A DNA stretch of 64,000 bases from Pedobacter jejuensis. Its GTDB lineage: Bacteria > Bacteroidota > Bacteroidia > Sphingobacteriales > Sphingobacteriaceae. The translations under genes and the position numbers were made by a program. The notes under the pieces were generated by a model. The model made no database searches. It had not been told where the DNA came from and saw only the letters and a program-made list of their open reading frames with translations. Below are positions 1 to 7,881 of the stretch, in pieces (position 1 is the first letter of the stretch; every line of letters starts with the position of its first letter). The DNA is taken from positions 1-64,000 of the forward strand of contig NZ_RBEE01000009.1 in NCBI RefSeq assembly GCF_003725795.1, written 5' to 3'.

Positions 1-289
1 AAAGAGCGTTGCCGGATTTCAGCTGTACCTTTCTATATAAATCATGCTAAAAAACTTCTCCCGCAGATTATCGCAGATGAAAATTAAGCTGGACGGTATC
101 TATGTTTAGATGAATAAATATGCCCTGTTTTGAAAGCCATGAACGGAAAACCGGGTTTATTGCACAGTCCCAAGTAATCTAAACCCGACCCTAATGGAAA
201 ACCCGCAAGGTGAGGAACGAACCGAGGATTTGGAATGATGGGCGGGACCAACATTAAAAAATCAACAGAAACCTGATTTCCAGAAAAAT
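1..289. other. Noncoding segment at window edge with inverted repeat
   Basis: No credible gene is seen here. The stretch from about 140 to 260 looks richer in G and C than the flanking genes and contains an 8-base inverted repeat, CGGGTTTA (152-159) and TAAACCCG (180-187), around a 20-base loop. A minus-strand open frame (84-326) runs into the next gene and resembles no family known to me. It may be the edge of a dispersed repeat or a decayed gene. Confidence 0.4.
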
Positions 290-649
290 CTAATATTGAC
301 CAGTGCTTAATAAAACCAACGTACAAGCTTCTACAGGCTCAATGCCATGGGCGTTTAATAGTTTTTCTAACTCATAATTTTCAGTACCCGGATTAAAAAT
401 AACTCTTTTTGGCTTGGTATCTAAAATATAGTCATGATACTGAGCTTGTAAAGCTGGGCCTATATATAAGGTTACGGTATCTACATCATTATGAATTTCG
501 CCTGGTGCTTCGATTTCAACGCCCGCAACTTCGCCGCGTTTAATACCCACGTTAATGATTTCGTGGTTGAAACGGGTTAACATGTGTGCTGCCTTATAAG
601 CATATCTTGATGGATCGGGAGATGCCCCTATGATAAGTGTCTTTTTCAT
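290..649 (-). CDS. CoA-binding domain protein (YccU-like)
   Basis: A 119-residue single-domain protein with a Rossmann-like CoA-binding fold (CoA_binding_2 family). The N-terminal nucleotide-binding loop reads GASPDPSRYA (residues 8-17), and the family motifs VIFNPG (83-88) and EACTLVLL near the C terminus are present. Length matches stand-alone members. The family is thought to bind CoA or a similar nucleotide, but its cellular role is not established. Its ATG overlaps the stop of the upstream DinB gene by four bases, so the two are probably translationally coupled. Confidence 0.8.
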   Translation of the reverse strand: MKKTLIIGASPDPSRYAYKAAHMLTRFNHEIINVGIKRGEVAGVEIEAPGEIHNDVDTVTLYIGPALQAQYHDYILDTKPKRVIFNPGTENYELEKLLNAHGIEPVEACTLVLLSTGQY

Positions 650-1119
650 AAACTAAATTTTGAGAGAAGAGCAATTTGTCCGGAGTGGTACGCATGGTGC
701 TGAACTAAGCCATTTAAAAGTTCAGTTTTAGAAACTCCAGTACCTAAAACACGGTTTCGTTCATCTGTCGTATCATTATTCCAATCACTATCTTTAATGC
801 TTTCGCTGATGCGAATTAATTCTTCATTAGCGATTTTAAAATCGAATATAATTTTTTCCCATGCTTGAGGTGTTTTTTCTACAGGCGAGGGCCAATCTCC
901 CATTGCAGGTTCGGCGGCAGAATTACCACTTAACCTTGAAGAAATCTCTTCGGTCCAGCTGGTTAAATGCATGGCTATCTCGGCAATTGAATGTGCCCCG
1001 GGAATTAAATGTTTAAATGCATTTTCAGGTTTTACATTATTCAAGGTTTGCATAACATGGTTTCCATGCCATGCATCGCCATTAAAGGCTTTCTTGATTT
1101 CATTGATTATGTTAAACAT
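646..1119 (-). CDS. DinB family protein
   Basis: A 157-residue four-helix-bundle protein of the DinB/YfiT superfamily. Members bind a divalent metal through three histidines; candidates here are the His in the HLTSW segment (about residue 51) and those in QHHAYHSGQ near the C terminus. Some relatives are thiol-dependent transferases such as bacillithiol transferases, but the substrate cannot be read from the sequence. It lies 31 bases downstream of the FAD oxidoreductase gene and overlaps the CoA-binding gene by four bases, suggesting a three-gene operon. Confidence 0.8.
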   Translation of the reverse strand: MFNIINEIKKAFNGDAWHGNHVMQTLNNVKPENAFKHLIPGAHSIAEIAMHLTSWTEEISSRLSGNSAAEPAMGDWPSPVEKTPQAWEKIIFDFKIANEELIRISESIKDSDWNNDTTDERNRVLGTGVSKTELLNGLVQHHAYHSGQIALLSKFSL

Positions 1120-1150
1120 ATAGAATTAACAAATGGTATAATATATAGTT

Positions 1151-2692
1151 TTAAGATGCTGATAAGATTGCATTGGCACAGTTTATTCCATCAATTGCGG
1201 CAGAAACAATGCCACCTGCATAACCTGCTCCTTCGGCACAAGGGTATAAGCCTTTCACTTGAGGGTGTTGATAAGTTTCTTTATCTCTAGGTATTCGAAC
1301 AGGAGAAGATGTTCTGCTTTCTACACCAACCAGAATTGCTTCATTTGTATAATAGCCTCTTATTTTTTTTCCAAACAATGGCAAAGCAGCTCTTAAACTT
1401 TCGGAAACAAAATCAGGTAGAATATTATCGAGCATTACACTTTTAGTTCCCGGCAAATAAGAATTTCTAGGTAAATCGATAGATAATTTATTATTTACGA
1501 AATCCATCATTCGCTGTGCAGGAGCAACTAAGCTACCTCCGCCTGCTTCAAAAGAGAGCTTTTCAATTTCGGATTGAAAATTAAGCATTCGTAAAGGGTC
1601 ATAGCCCTGAACATCATTTAAAGTAACCTGAACAACGGTACCTGAATTTGCGAAAGGGTTATTTCTTTTTGAAGGAGACCAACCATTTACCACAATTTCA
1701 TTTTCGCCAGTTGAACAAGGCGCAATAATTCCACCGGGGCACATGCAAAAAGAAAATACGCCTCGGGGACCAACCTGTTCTACCAAACTGTAATAAGCCG
1801 GAGGTAGAAACTCTGAACGAATATCACAGTGATATTGTGCGGCATCTATAATTTCTTGCGGATGCTCTATCCGAACACCTAATGCAAAAGGCTTAGCTTC
1901 AATTAAAATATTCTTACTGTTAAGCAACTCATATATATCCCTAGCCGAATGTCCTGTTGCCAAAATTATATTATCTGCGTAGAGTTTATTTTCATAATTA
2001 ATTTCGATGCCTTTTACTTTTCCAAATTCGATAATGAGATCCGTCATGCGGCTATCGAACATTACTTCGCCGCCAGCATTAAGTATGGTATCTTTTATAG
2101 ATGTAATAATGTGTGGCAATTTGTTGGTGCCAATATGCGGACGAGCATCAATAGCGATATCTGGTTCGGCTCCATGATTTACAAAAACTTGTAATACCTT
2201 ATTAATATCACCGCGTTTATTTGAGCGAGTGTACAATTTCCCATCCGAGTACGTTCCTGCCCCACCCTCACCGTAGCAATAGTTTGATTCGGTATTTACA
2301 ACACCTTGTTTATTTATTGCTGCTAAATCTCGGCGACGTTGCTTTACATCTTTGCCTCTTTCTATTATGATTGGTTTCAAACCATTCTCTATACATTGTA
2401 ACGCCGCAAACAAACCTGCTGGACCGGCGCCTATAATTAGTACAGGTTTTGCATCACTGACATTTTGATAGTTAATACTATGTATATTTTGGATAGGTTC
2501 TTCATCCACAAAAACTTTAATTTGCAGCCGATATATTACTTTTCTGGAACGTGCATCTATCGAGCGTTTTAATATATGAAAGCCCTTTATCCTGGTTTCA
2601 GGAAGTTTTAATGCTTCTGCTAGTTTTTGATTGATAACTTCAGTTTGCTCAACCTGATGCGGGAGCAATGTGATTTCGATATCTTTGTGCAT
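1151..2692 (-). CDS. NAD(P)/FAD-dependent oxidoreductase (COG2509 type)
   Basis: A 513-residue flavoprotein. An N-terminal region of about 80 residues precedes the FAD-binding dinucleotide motif GAGPAG (residues 88-93). A later GHSARD segment and the C-terminal CAEGAGYAGGI motif are typical of uncharacterised FAD-dependent dehydrogenases of this group. The natural substrate is unknown for the family. It is the first gene of a minus-strand set with the DinB and CoA-binding genes and has a TACCTTTG promoter motif 33 bases upstream of its ATG. Confidence 0.8.
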   Translation of the reverse strand: MHKDIEITLLPHQVEQTEVINQKLAEALKLPETRIKGFHILKRSIDARSRKVIYRLQIKVFVDEEPIQNIHSINYQNVSDAKPVLIIGAGPAGLFAALQCIENGLKPIIIERGKDVKQRRRDLAAINKQGVVNTESNYCYGEGGAGTYSDGKLYTRSNKRGDINKVLQVFVNHGAEPDIAIDARPHIGTNKLPHIITSIKDTILNAGGEVMFDSRMTDLIIEFGKVKGIEINYENKLYADNIILATGHSARDIYELLNSKNILIEAKPFALGVRIEHPQEIIDAAQYHCDIRSEFLPPAYYSLVEQVGPRGVFSFCMCPGGIIAPCSTGENEIVVNGWSPSKRNNPFANSGTVVQVTLNDVQGYDPLRMLNFQSEIEKLSFEAGGGSLVAPAQRMMDFVNNKLSIDLPRNSYLPGTKSVMLDNILPDFVSESLRAALPLFGKKIRGYYTNEAILVGVESRTSSPVRIPRDKETYQHPQVKGLYPCAEGAGYAGGIVSAAIDGINCANAILSAS

Positions 2693-2724
2693 ACAACTTG
2701 TCAGGTTTTTATCCCGAATTGTAA

Positions 2725-2732
2725 CAAAGGTA
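2725..2732 (-). promoter_or_regulatory. Promoter -7 element TACCTTTG
   Basis: The minus strand reads TACCTTTG, an exact match to the Bacteroidota -7 consensus TAnnTTTG, placed upstream of the FAD oxidoreductase ATG at 2692. No good TTTG -33 element is visible, so the assignment rests on the -7 box and its position. Confidence 0.55.
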
Positions 2733-2799
2733 CAGATTTTGATATCTAATTAGTAAATTGACCAGAATTCAATTAGACTATAAAACAAAAACCATAAAA

Positions 2800-3381
2800 A
2801 TGAAAAGATTAGTATTTGGAATTTTAGCTGCTGTAATTGCAGTTACCACTTTAAGTTCATGCGGATATAACAGCATGGTGAAATTGGATGAGAATGTAAA
2901 ATCGAAATGGGGAACAGTTCAAACCCAATATCAAAGAAGAGCGGATTTAATACCAAATTTAGTTAGTACAGTTAAAGGTGCCGCCAAATTTGAACAAGGA
3001 ACATTAACAGCAGTTGTAGAAGCACGTGCAAAAGCAACACAAATGACTGTAAAAGCTGATGAGTTAACTCCAGAAAATATTCAAAAATATCAAGCAGCAC
3101 AAGGTCAGTTAAGTCAGGCATTAGGTAAATTATTATCTATTACCGAGGCTTATCCAGAATTGAGAGCTACACAACAATTCAGTGACCTATCTGCTCAATT
3201 AGAAAGTACAGAAAACAGAATTACTGTAGCACGTAAAGACTTTAATGATGCAGTACAAGAATACAATGGCAAAATAAGATCTTTCCCAACCAATTTAACT
3301 GCAGGGATGTTTGGTTTTAAAGCTAAAGGTTATTTTGAAGCCGATGCTACCGCCAAAGATGCACCAAAAGTAGAATTTTAA
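2800..3381 (+). CDS. lemA: LemA family lipoprotein
   Basis: A 194-residue LemA family protein. The ATG at 2800 is chosen over an upstream in-frame TTG at 2758 because it starts directly with a lipoprotein signal peptide ending in the lipobox LSSC (Cys21). The family hallmark follows: LDENVKSKWGTVQTQYQRR and then the RADLIPNLV segment, in a long helical bundle. LemA proteins are membrane-anchored and of unclear function, and are often next to TPM-domain proteins as here. A strong terminator directly downstream separates it partly from the TPM genes. Confidence 0.9.
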   Translation: MKRLVFGILAAVIAVTTLSSCGYNSMVKLDENVKSKWGTVQTQYQRRADLIPNLVSTVKGAAKFEQGTLTAVVEARAKATQMTVKADELTPENIQKYQAAQGQLSQALGKLLSITEAYPELRATQQFSDLSAQLESTENRITVARKDFNDAVQEYNGKIRSFPTNLTAGMFGFKAKGYFEADATAKDAPKVEF

Positions 3382-3402
3382 AATTCTGACAACAACATTT
3401 GA

Positions 3403-3446
3403 GGGTAATACATGTTTAAACAATTGAACATTTATTACCCTTTTTT
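3403..3446 (+). terminator. Intrinsic terminator after lemA
   Basis: GGGTAATA (3403-3410) pairs with TATTACCC (3433-3440). The stem continues inward with ATGTT (3412-3416) and AACAT (3427-3431), and a run of six T follows. It lies between lemA and the TPM genes, so it may act as a partial terminator that lowers expression of the downstream pair. Confidence 0.8.
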
Positions 3447-3467
3447 ACTTCATTTTAAAATAAAGAC

Positions 3468-3908
3468 ATGTCGTTATTTTCGGAAATTGAACAAGATAAA
3501 ATTGCAAAAGCTATTGCTGATGCAGAAAACGCTACATCTGGAGAAATTAGAATTGCTATTGATAAACATTGCGAAGGTGATGCTTACGAAAAAGCAATTG
3601 AATATTTTGCCAAATTGGAGATGGATAAAACTGCACAACGAAATGGTGTATTAATTTATCTAGCCCACGCCGACCATAAGTTTGCAATAATTGGAGACTC
3701 TGGAATTAATAGAGTTGTACCAGAAAATTTTTGGGAAACATCAAAAATTGCAATGAATGCACATTTCGCTAAAGGTAATTTAGCCGATGGAATTATTGCA
3801 GGAGTTGCTTTGGCTGGTGAAAAATTAGCGCTATTTTTCCCATATCAGCGTGGAGATATTAATGAACTACCAAATGATATTGTTTACCTAAATAATGAAA
3901 AAAAATAA
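3468..3908 (+). CDS. TPM domain protein, short form
   Basis: A 146-residue protein made of a single TPM (YgcG/TLP18.3/Psb32/MOLO-1) domain, with the family sequence TSGEIRIAI early on and a HADHKFAIIGDSGI strand in the middle. No signal peptide is seen, so it may be cytoplasmic or held at the membrane by a partner. TPM domains have been linked to phosphatase activity in plants and to membrane-protein assembly, but the bacterial role is unknown. It sits between lemA and a longer TPM protein, seven bases from the latter. Confidence 0.8.
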   Translation: MSLFSEIEQDKIAKAIADAENATSGEIRIAIDKHCEGDAYEKAIEYFAKLEMDKTAQRNGVLIYLAHADHKFAIIGDSGINRVVPENFWETSKIAMNAHFAKGNLADGIIAGVALAGEKLALFFPYQRGDINELPNDIVYLNNEKK

Positions 3909-3915
3909 ATAGCAG

Positions 3916-4704
3916 ATGAAAAAAATATTTCTCTTATCGTTATTTAGTTTATTATTTGCTGTAGCTTTTGCTCAGGATTTCCCTGCTAAACCTTCAACAT
4001 TAGTAAATGATTATTCGAATGTTTTATCAGCATCACAAAAACAAGCATTAGAACAAAAGCTAGTTTCTTTTAACGATTCTTCTTCAACTCAAATTGCGAT
4101 TGCCATCGTAAAATCTGTGGGTGATTATGATATAAATGAATATGCGGTAGAATTAGGCCGAAAGTGGGGCGTTGGTCAGAGCGGTAAAAACAACGGTATT
4201 ATGATTGTGGTAGCCGTTGGAGATAGAAAAATTTCTATCCAAACTGGCTATGGTGTTGAAGGGGCATTGCCAGATATTTATGCCAAACGCATAATTGATA
4301 ACGATATTAAGCCGAATTTTAAAGCAGGCGATTATTATGCAGGTTTAGATGCCGGCACAACATCAATTATAAAATACACAAAAGGCGAATACAAAAACGA
4401 CAACCCGAAAGTTGCCTCTAAAAAAGGAGCATCAGGTAGCATAGTAATTATCATCATCATTATTATCGTAATCATTATCATTATGAGAAAAGGTGGTGGC
4501 GGTGGTAATGGTGAAATTATTGGAAGCCGTGGTGCATCTAACGCATTATTTTGGGCAATGCTTTTTGGAAGCGGTGGTGGAAGAGGCGGAAGTGGTTTTG
4601 GTGGTGGAAGCAGCTGGGGCGGCGGAGGTTCTTCAGGCGGAGGTGGATTCGGTGGTTTTGGCGGAGGAAGTTTTGGCGGAGGCGGTTCTAGTGGAAGTTG
4701 GTAG
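3916..4704 (+). CDS. TPM domain protein with glycine-rich tail (YgcG family)
   Basis: A 262-residue membrane protein. In order: a signal peptide (about 1-19, ending AFAQ), a TPM domain (about 27-150), a transmembrane segment made almost entirely of isoleucine and valine (176-190), and a tail of about 70 residues dominated by glycine and serine with scattered Phe and Trp. This is the usual YgcG layout. The pairing with lemA and a second TPM gene is common in Bacteroidota. The complementary strand gives a long proline-rich open frame that is only a shadow of the glycine codons. Confidence 0.85.
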   Translation: MKKIFLLSLFSLLFAVAFAQDFPAKPSTLVNDYSNVLSASQKQALEQKLVSFNDSSSTQIAIAIVKSVGDYDINEYAVELGRKWGVGQSGKNNGIMIVVAVGDRKISIQTGYGVEGALPDIYAKRIIDNDIKPNFKAGDYYAGLDAGTTSIIKYTKGEYKNDNPKVASKKGASGSIVIIIIIIIVIIIIMRKGGGGGNGEIIGSRGASNALFWAMLFGSGGGRGGSGFGGGSSWGGGGSSGGGGFGGFGGGSFGGGGSSGSW

Positions 4705-4780
4705 TTTGGTTGGTTAGTTGGTAAACTGGACAATTGCTTAATTGTTCTAGGGATTGTTAAATTGTTGACCGGATACAGAT

Positions 4781-4889
4781 AACTGGCAACTGGCAACTCT
4801 CAGCTGGAAACAGGCAACCGATAACTGGCAACTGGAAACTCTCAACTGGAAACAGGCAACCGATAACCGGTAACTCGCATCCGATAACT
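4781..4889. repeat. 42-bp tandem repeat, about 2.5 copies
   Basis: Two adjacent 42-base units (4781-4822 and 4823-4864) differ at a few positions, and a degenerate partial third follows. Each is built of shorter steps such as AACTGGC and AACCGATAACT. The array fills the gap between the YgcG-type gene and the next plus-strand gene, and the 76 bases before it hold related GGTTGGTTAGTTGG steps. Confidence 0.8.
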
Positions 4890-4900
4890 CATAATTGATA

Positions 4901-5287
4901 ATGTACAGAAAAGATTTAATAACAGCAGAAATTCAGAAGCTTGCCCAGGTTTTAGCCAGAATAATGGGTTTAAAACTCGAAGGCAAAGTTGAAGATGCCA
5001 ACCAGATTTTTGAAGAAACAATGCGTGGAAGCTTTTTTCTTCCAGTTGAAATCCTCGAAGATAAAAATGCTCTACCTTTTGAAGAATGGTTAATTAATAG
5101 TGATTTACCATCAGAGAAACTGGATTCATTGAGCGAATTTTTATATTATGAATTAGGCATTAACAATGAACGTAACGCTATTATTGCGCCAAAACTTAAC
5201 TTAATTTATAATGAACTTGTTGATAAACATAAAATTGTTCATCTGGTCAATATGCATCGCCAGAAGATAATTCAGCAGTATTTATAA
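4901..5287 (+). CDS. Conserved hypothetical protein, mostly helical
   Basis: A 128-residue protein of unknown function, starting at the ATG at 4901 (a TTG two codons upstream is less likely). It looks helical throughout, beginning with YRKDLITAEIQKLAQVLARI, and has no signal peptide or membrane segment. The N-terminal pattern recalls small uncharacterised helical proteins of the DUF6483 kind; this is from memory and not checked. It lies 34 bases before the NUDIX gene on the same strand. Confidence 0.65.
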   Translation: MYRKDLITAEIQKLAQVLARIMGLKLEGKVEDANQIFEETMRGSFFLPVEILEDKNALPFEEWLINSDLPSEKLDSLSEFLYYELGINNERNAIIAPKLNLIYNELVDKHKIVHLVNMHRQKIIQQYL

Positions 5288-5321
5288 TCGAGTGCTTATA
5301 AAACCTTTATTAAATTAAAAC

Positions 5322-5870
5322 ATGATTATTGAAAAGTGGCAAAAAATTGCTTCAAAATATTTGGTTAAAGAAAAGTGGGCTACTTTAAGAGTTGATACTT
5401 GCAAATTACCAAATGGAACAATAAAAGATGACTATTATGTGCTTGAATATCCCAATTGGGCTAATGCTGTTGCTTTAACAAAAGAGGGAAAAATCATTTT
5501 GGTTAGACAATATCGTTTTGCTGCAGATATTATTTCTCTAGAAATTCCTGGCGGTGTAATTGAGGATGGAGAAGAACCTGAAGTTGGAGTTAAGCGGGAG
5601 TTGCAGGAAGAAACTGGTTATAGTTTTGAAACCTGTGAGTTAATTGCTACGCTTTATCCTAATCCTGCAACATCAACCAATAAAACATTTACCTACTTAT
5701 TAAAAGGCGGAACTAAAACGCATGAGCAACATTTAGATGAACATGAGATTTTAAATGTTGAAGAATATACAGTCGAAGAGGTAAAACAACTTTTAAAAGA
5801 TAATAAAATAGACCAGGCATTACATGTTGCGGCTTTGTTTTACGGTTTGGCTGAAATTGAGAAGTTATAA
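5322..5870 (+). CDS. NUDIX hydrolase, ADP-ribose pyrophosphatase-like
   Basis: A 182-residue NUDIX hydrolase. The Nudix box is complete: G-x5-E-x7-REL-x-EE-x-G-Y, with the sequence RELQEETGY. The preceding VRQYRFAADIISLEIPGG segment is typical of ADP-ribose pyrophosphatases, which hydrolyse ADP-ribose to AMP and ribose 5-phosphate. Length fits that subgroup. The exact substrate is inferred. It ends the plus-strand set and is followed by a bidirectional terminator facing dnaA. Confidence 0.85.
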   Translation: MIIEKWQKIASKYLVKEKWATLRVDTCKLPNGTIKDDYYVLEYPNWANAVALTKEGKIILVRQYRFAADIISLEIPGGVIEDGEEPEVGVKRELQEETGYSFETCELIATLYPNPATSTNKTFTYLLKGGTKTHEQHLDEHEILNVEEYTVEEVKQLLKDNKIDQALHVAALFYGLAEIEKL

Positions 5871-5920
5871 TCGATAATAAAGTATTCAAAAATACTTCTG
5901 ACTTCAAAATTAATTCTAAA

Positions 5921-5954
5921 AAAAATGCCTGACTATTTAAATCAGGCATTTTTT
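5921..5954. terminator. Bidirectional terminator between NUDIX gene and dnaA
   Basis: AAAAATGCCTGA (5921-5932) pairs perfectly with TCAGGCATTTTT (5942-5953) around a nine-base loop. A-rich and T-rich tails on either side make it usable in both directions between two convergent genes. Confidence 0.9.
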
Positions 5955-5999
5955 ATTTTAAACAAGATGGTTAAAGGATTTATGCATTCATCCTTAATC

Positions 6000-7430
6000 T
6001 TAGCTCATTTTTAATTTCTTTTGAATATCGTGTACGTAAGCTTTAAACTTTTTATCTGTATCAATTAAATCTTCAACCGTTTGGCAGGCGTAAATAACCG
6101 TACTGTGGTCGCGGCCACCGAAGAAAGCACCAATTGTTTTTAAAGATGATTTTGTATGGCTTTTTGAAAGATACATTGAAATTTGACGAGCTTGCACAAT
6201 TTCGCGTTTACGCGTTTGCGATTTAACCATATCGACCGGAACCTCGAAGTATTCGCAAACCAGTTTCTGAATGTATTCCATAGAAATCTCTTTCGAAGTA
6301 TTTTTTATGAAGTTCTTCAGCATTTGTTTAGCCAAATTTAAATCTATTTCTTTTTTATTTAATGTTGCTTGCGCTAATAGTGAAACCATTGCTCCTTCTA
6401 ACTCACGAACGTTATTGTCGATGTTGTGAGCAACATATTCTACAACCTCTCCTGGCAATTCGATACCATCGGCATACATTTTCTTTCTTAAAATTGCAAT
6501 ACGCGTTTCTAAATCAGGAATTTGTAAATCTGCCGACAAACCCCATTTAAAACGACTCAACAAACGTTCTTCTAAACCAGCTAAATCTTTCGGTGCTTTA
6601 TCTGAGGTTAAAATAACCTGCTTTCCTGATTGATGCAGGTGATTAAAAATATGGAAGAAAATATCCTGAGTTTTTTCTTTTCCGGCGAAATTGTGTACGT
6701 CATCCATAATGATAACGTCCATTGCCTGATAAAAATTAACAAAATCGTTAATCGTATTATTTTTTAATGAGTCAACAAACTGTTGGCAAAATTTCTCACA
6801 ACTAACATAGATAACCAATTTATCTGGCATACTGCGTTTGATTTCGTTACCTATTGCCTGTGCTAAATGTGTTTTTCCTAATCCAACACCACCATAAATC
6901 ATTAATGGGTTGAATGACGTGCCACCTGGTTTTGCAGCTACAGCATAACCTGCAGAGCGAGCCAAACGATTGCAATCTCCTTCAATATAATTTTCGAAAG
7001 TATAATTAGAGTTTAATTGTGGATCAACATTTAGTTTTTTTAATCCTGGGATGATAAACGGATTTTTAATATCCTTATTAATCGATACCGGAATGGGCAT
7101 AGATTGAATTTTTGCTTCTGCCCCATTTCCGTTAGAGGGCATATTTGTAGTGTAAGGACTTCCGGTGTTTGATGATTTATCTACAACAATATTATATTCT
7201 AACCGGCCATCCTCTCCGAGTTGTTTTTTAACAGTTTTACGCAGCAAGCCTACGTAATGCTCTTCAAGCCATTCGTAAAAGAACAAACTCGGTACTTGAA
7301 TGGTTAAAACCTTACCTTCTAATTTAAGGGCTGTTATTGGCTCGAACCAGGTTTTAAAACTTTGGTTCGGGATGTTATCCTTAATAATTTGAAGACAGTT
7401 CTTCCACACTTCTGTACAAGTTTTTTCCAT
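6000..7430 (-). CDS. dnaA: Chromosomal replication initiator DnaA
   Basis: A 476-residue DnaA with all four domains: N-terminal interaction domain (about 1-80), a variable linker (about 85-140), the AAA+ ATPase with Walker A GGVGLGKTH (180-188) and Walker B VIIMDD (239-244), and the C-terminal DNA-binding domain with the signature GGRDHSTVIY (438-447). It binds DnaA boxes at oriC and opens the duplex. The 450-base upstream spacer holds several DnaA-box-like sites, fitting both autoregulation and an adjacent origin. Length is normal. Confidence 0.97.
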   Translation of the reverse strand: MEKTCTEVWKNCLQIIKDNIPNQSFKTWFEPITALKLEGKVLTIQVPSLFFYEWLEEHYVGLLRKTVKKQLGEDGRLEYNIVVDKSSNTGSPYTTNMPSNGNGAEAKIQSMPIPVSINKDIKNPFIIPGLKKLNVDPQLNSNYTFENYIEGDCNRLARSAGYAVAAKPGGTSFNPLMIYGGVGLGKTHLAQAIGNEIKRSMPDKLVIYVSCEKFCQQFVDSLKNNTINDFVNFYQAMDVIIMDDVHNFAGKEKTQDIFFHIFNHLHQSGKQVILTSDKAPKDLAGLEERLLSRFKWGLSADLQIPDLETRIAILRKKMYADGIELPGEVVEYVAHNIDNNVRELEGAMVSLLAQATLNKKEIDLNLAKQMLKNFIKNTSKEISMEYIQKLVCEYFEVPVDMVKSQTRKREIVQARQISMYLSKSHTKSSLKTIGAFFGGRDHSTVIYACQTVEDLIDTDKKFKAYVHDIQKKLKMS

Positions 7431-7881
7431 TGCGATTTCTATAATTTATTGGTTTACAGTGCCGATTCGAATTTACGGAATGGTCCGTTTCGGGACTACG
7501 AATATTGATAAAATTATCAACATTTGAAACAAAAATTTCAATTATTTTGTAACGCATTCATAAGCAGTTACCTACCACGCTTAACCTGAATTTTTAGTGT
7601 GGATAACTATTTATTAACATCAGTTTTCCACAATAAAATCGATTTAATGCATATACAGCCCTTTATTTCGAATCTGACAGAGAAAAGCAAAATCCAAGCC
7701 AATAGCTGGGTTGGTGAGGCTGTTTTGCATGAGTTCTCATCATTTAAACATCGAAACAACTGAAAGCAAAGGGCTTATGAACCAACAAATAAAAACCTGT
7801 CGCCTTTGTGCTATTTACGACAAAAAAATTGTGGTACTAATTCCCCACCTAGGGCAAATCTATAATCCACAAAATGATTAA
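7431..7881. other. Candidate replication origin (oriC) next to dnaA
   Basis: This 451-base gap lies upstream of dnaA. DnaA-box-like sites are: a perfect TTATCCACA on the minus strand (7598-7606), TTTTCCACA (7624-7632), TTATCAACA with one mismatch (7514-7522), and TAATCCACA with one mismatch (7863-7871). An AT-rich 16-base palindrome, TTGATAA-AA-TTATCAA (7505-7520), overlaps the first. Two short open frames (7647-7763 and one starting at 7777) have no supporting evidence. Origins next to dnaA are common, but strand-skew data would be needed to prove it. Confidence 0.55.

Noticed and set aside
84..326. 80-codon minus-strand open frame
   Set aside because: It runs into the CoA-binding gene, has no family resemblance and no promoter or start context.
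1009..1290. 93-codon plus-strand open frame between DinB and the oxidoreductase
   Set aside because: It is antisense to the ends of two well-supported genes and looks like random sequence.
4335..4796. 153-codon minus-strand proline-rich open frame
   Set aside because: It is the complement of the glycine-codon tail of the YgcG-type gene; proline runs arise from GGN codons read backwards.
4781..4889. CRISPR array
   Set aside because: The repeat units are directly adjacent with no spacers, and there are no cas genes.
7647..7763. 38-codon plus-strand ORF in the candidate origin
   Set aside because: No ribosome site, promoter or family; it lies between DnaA boxes in a probable noncoding region.
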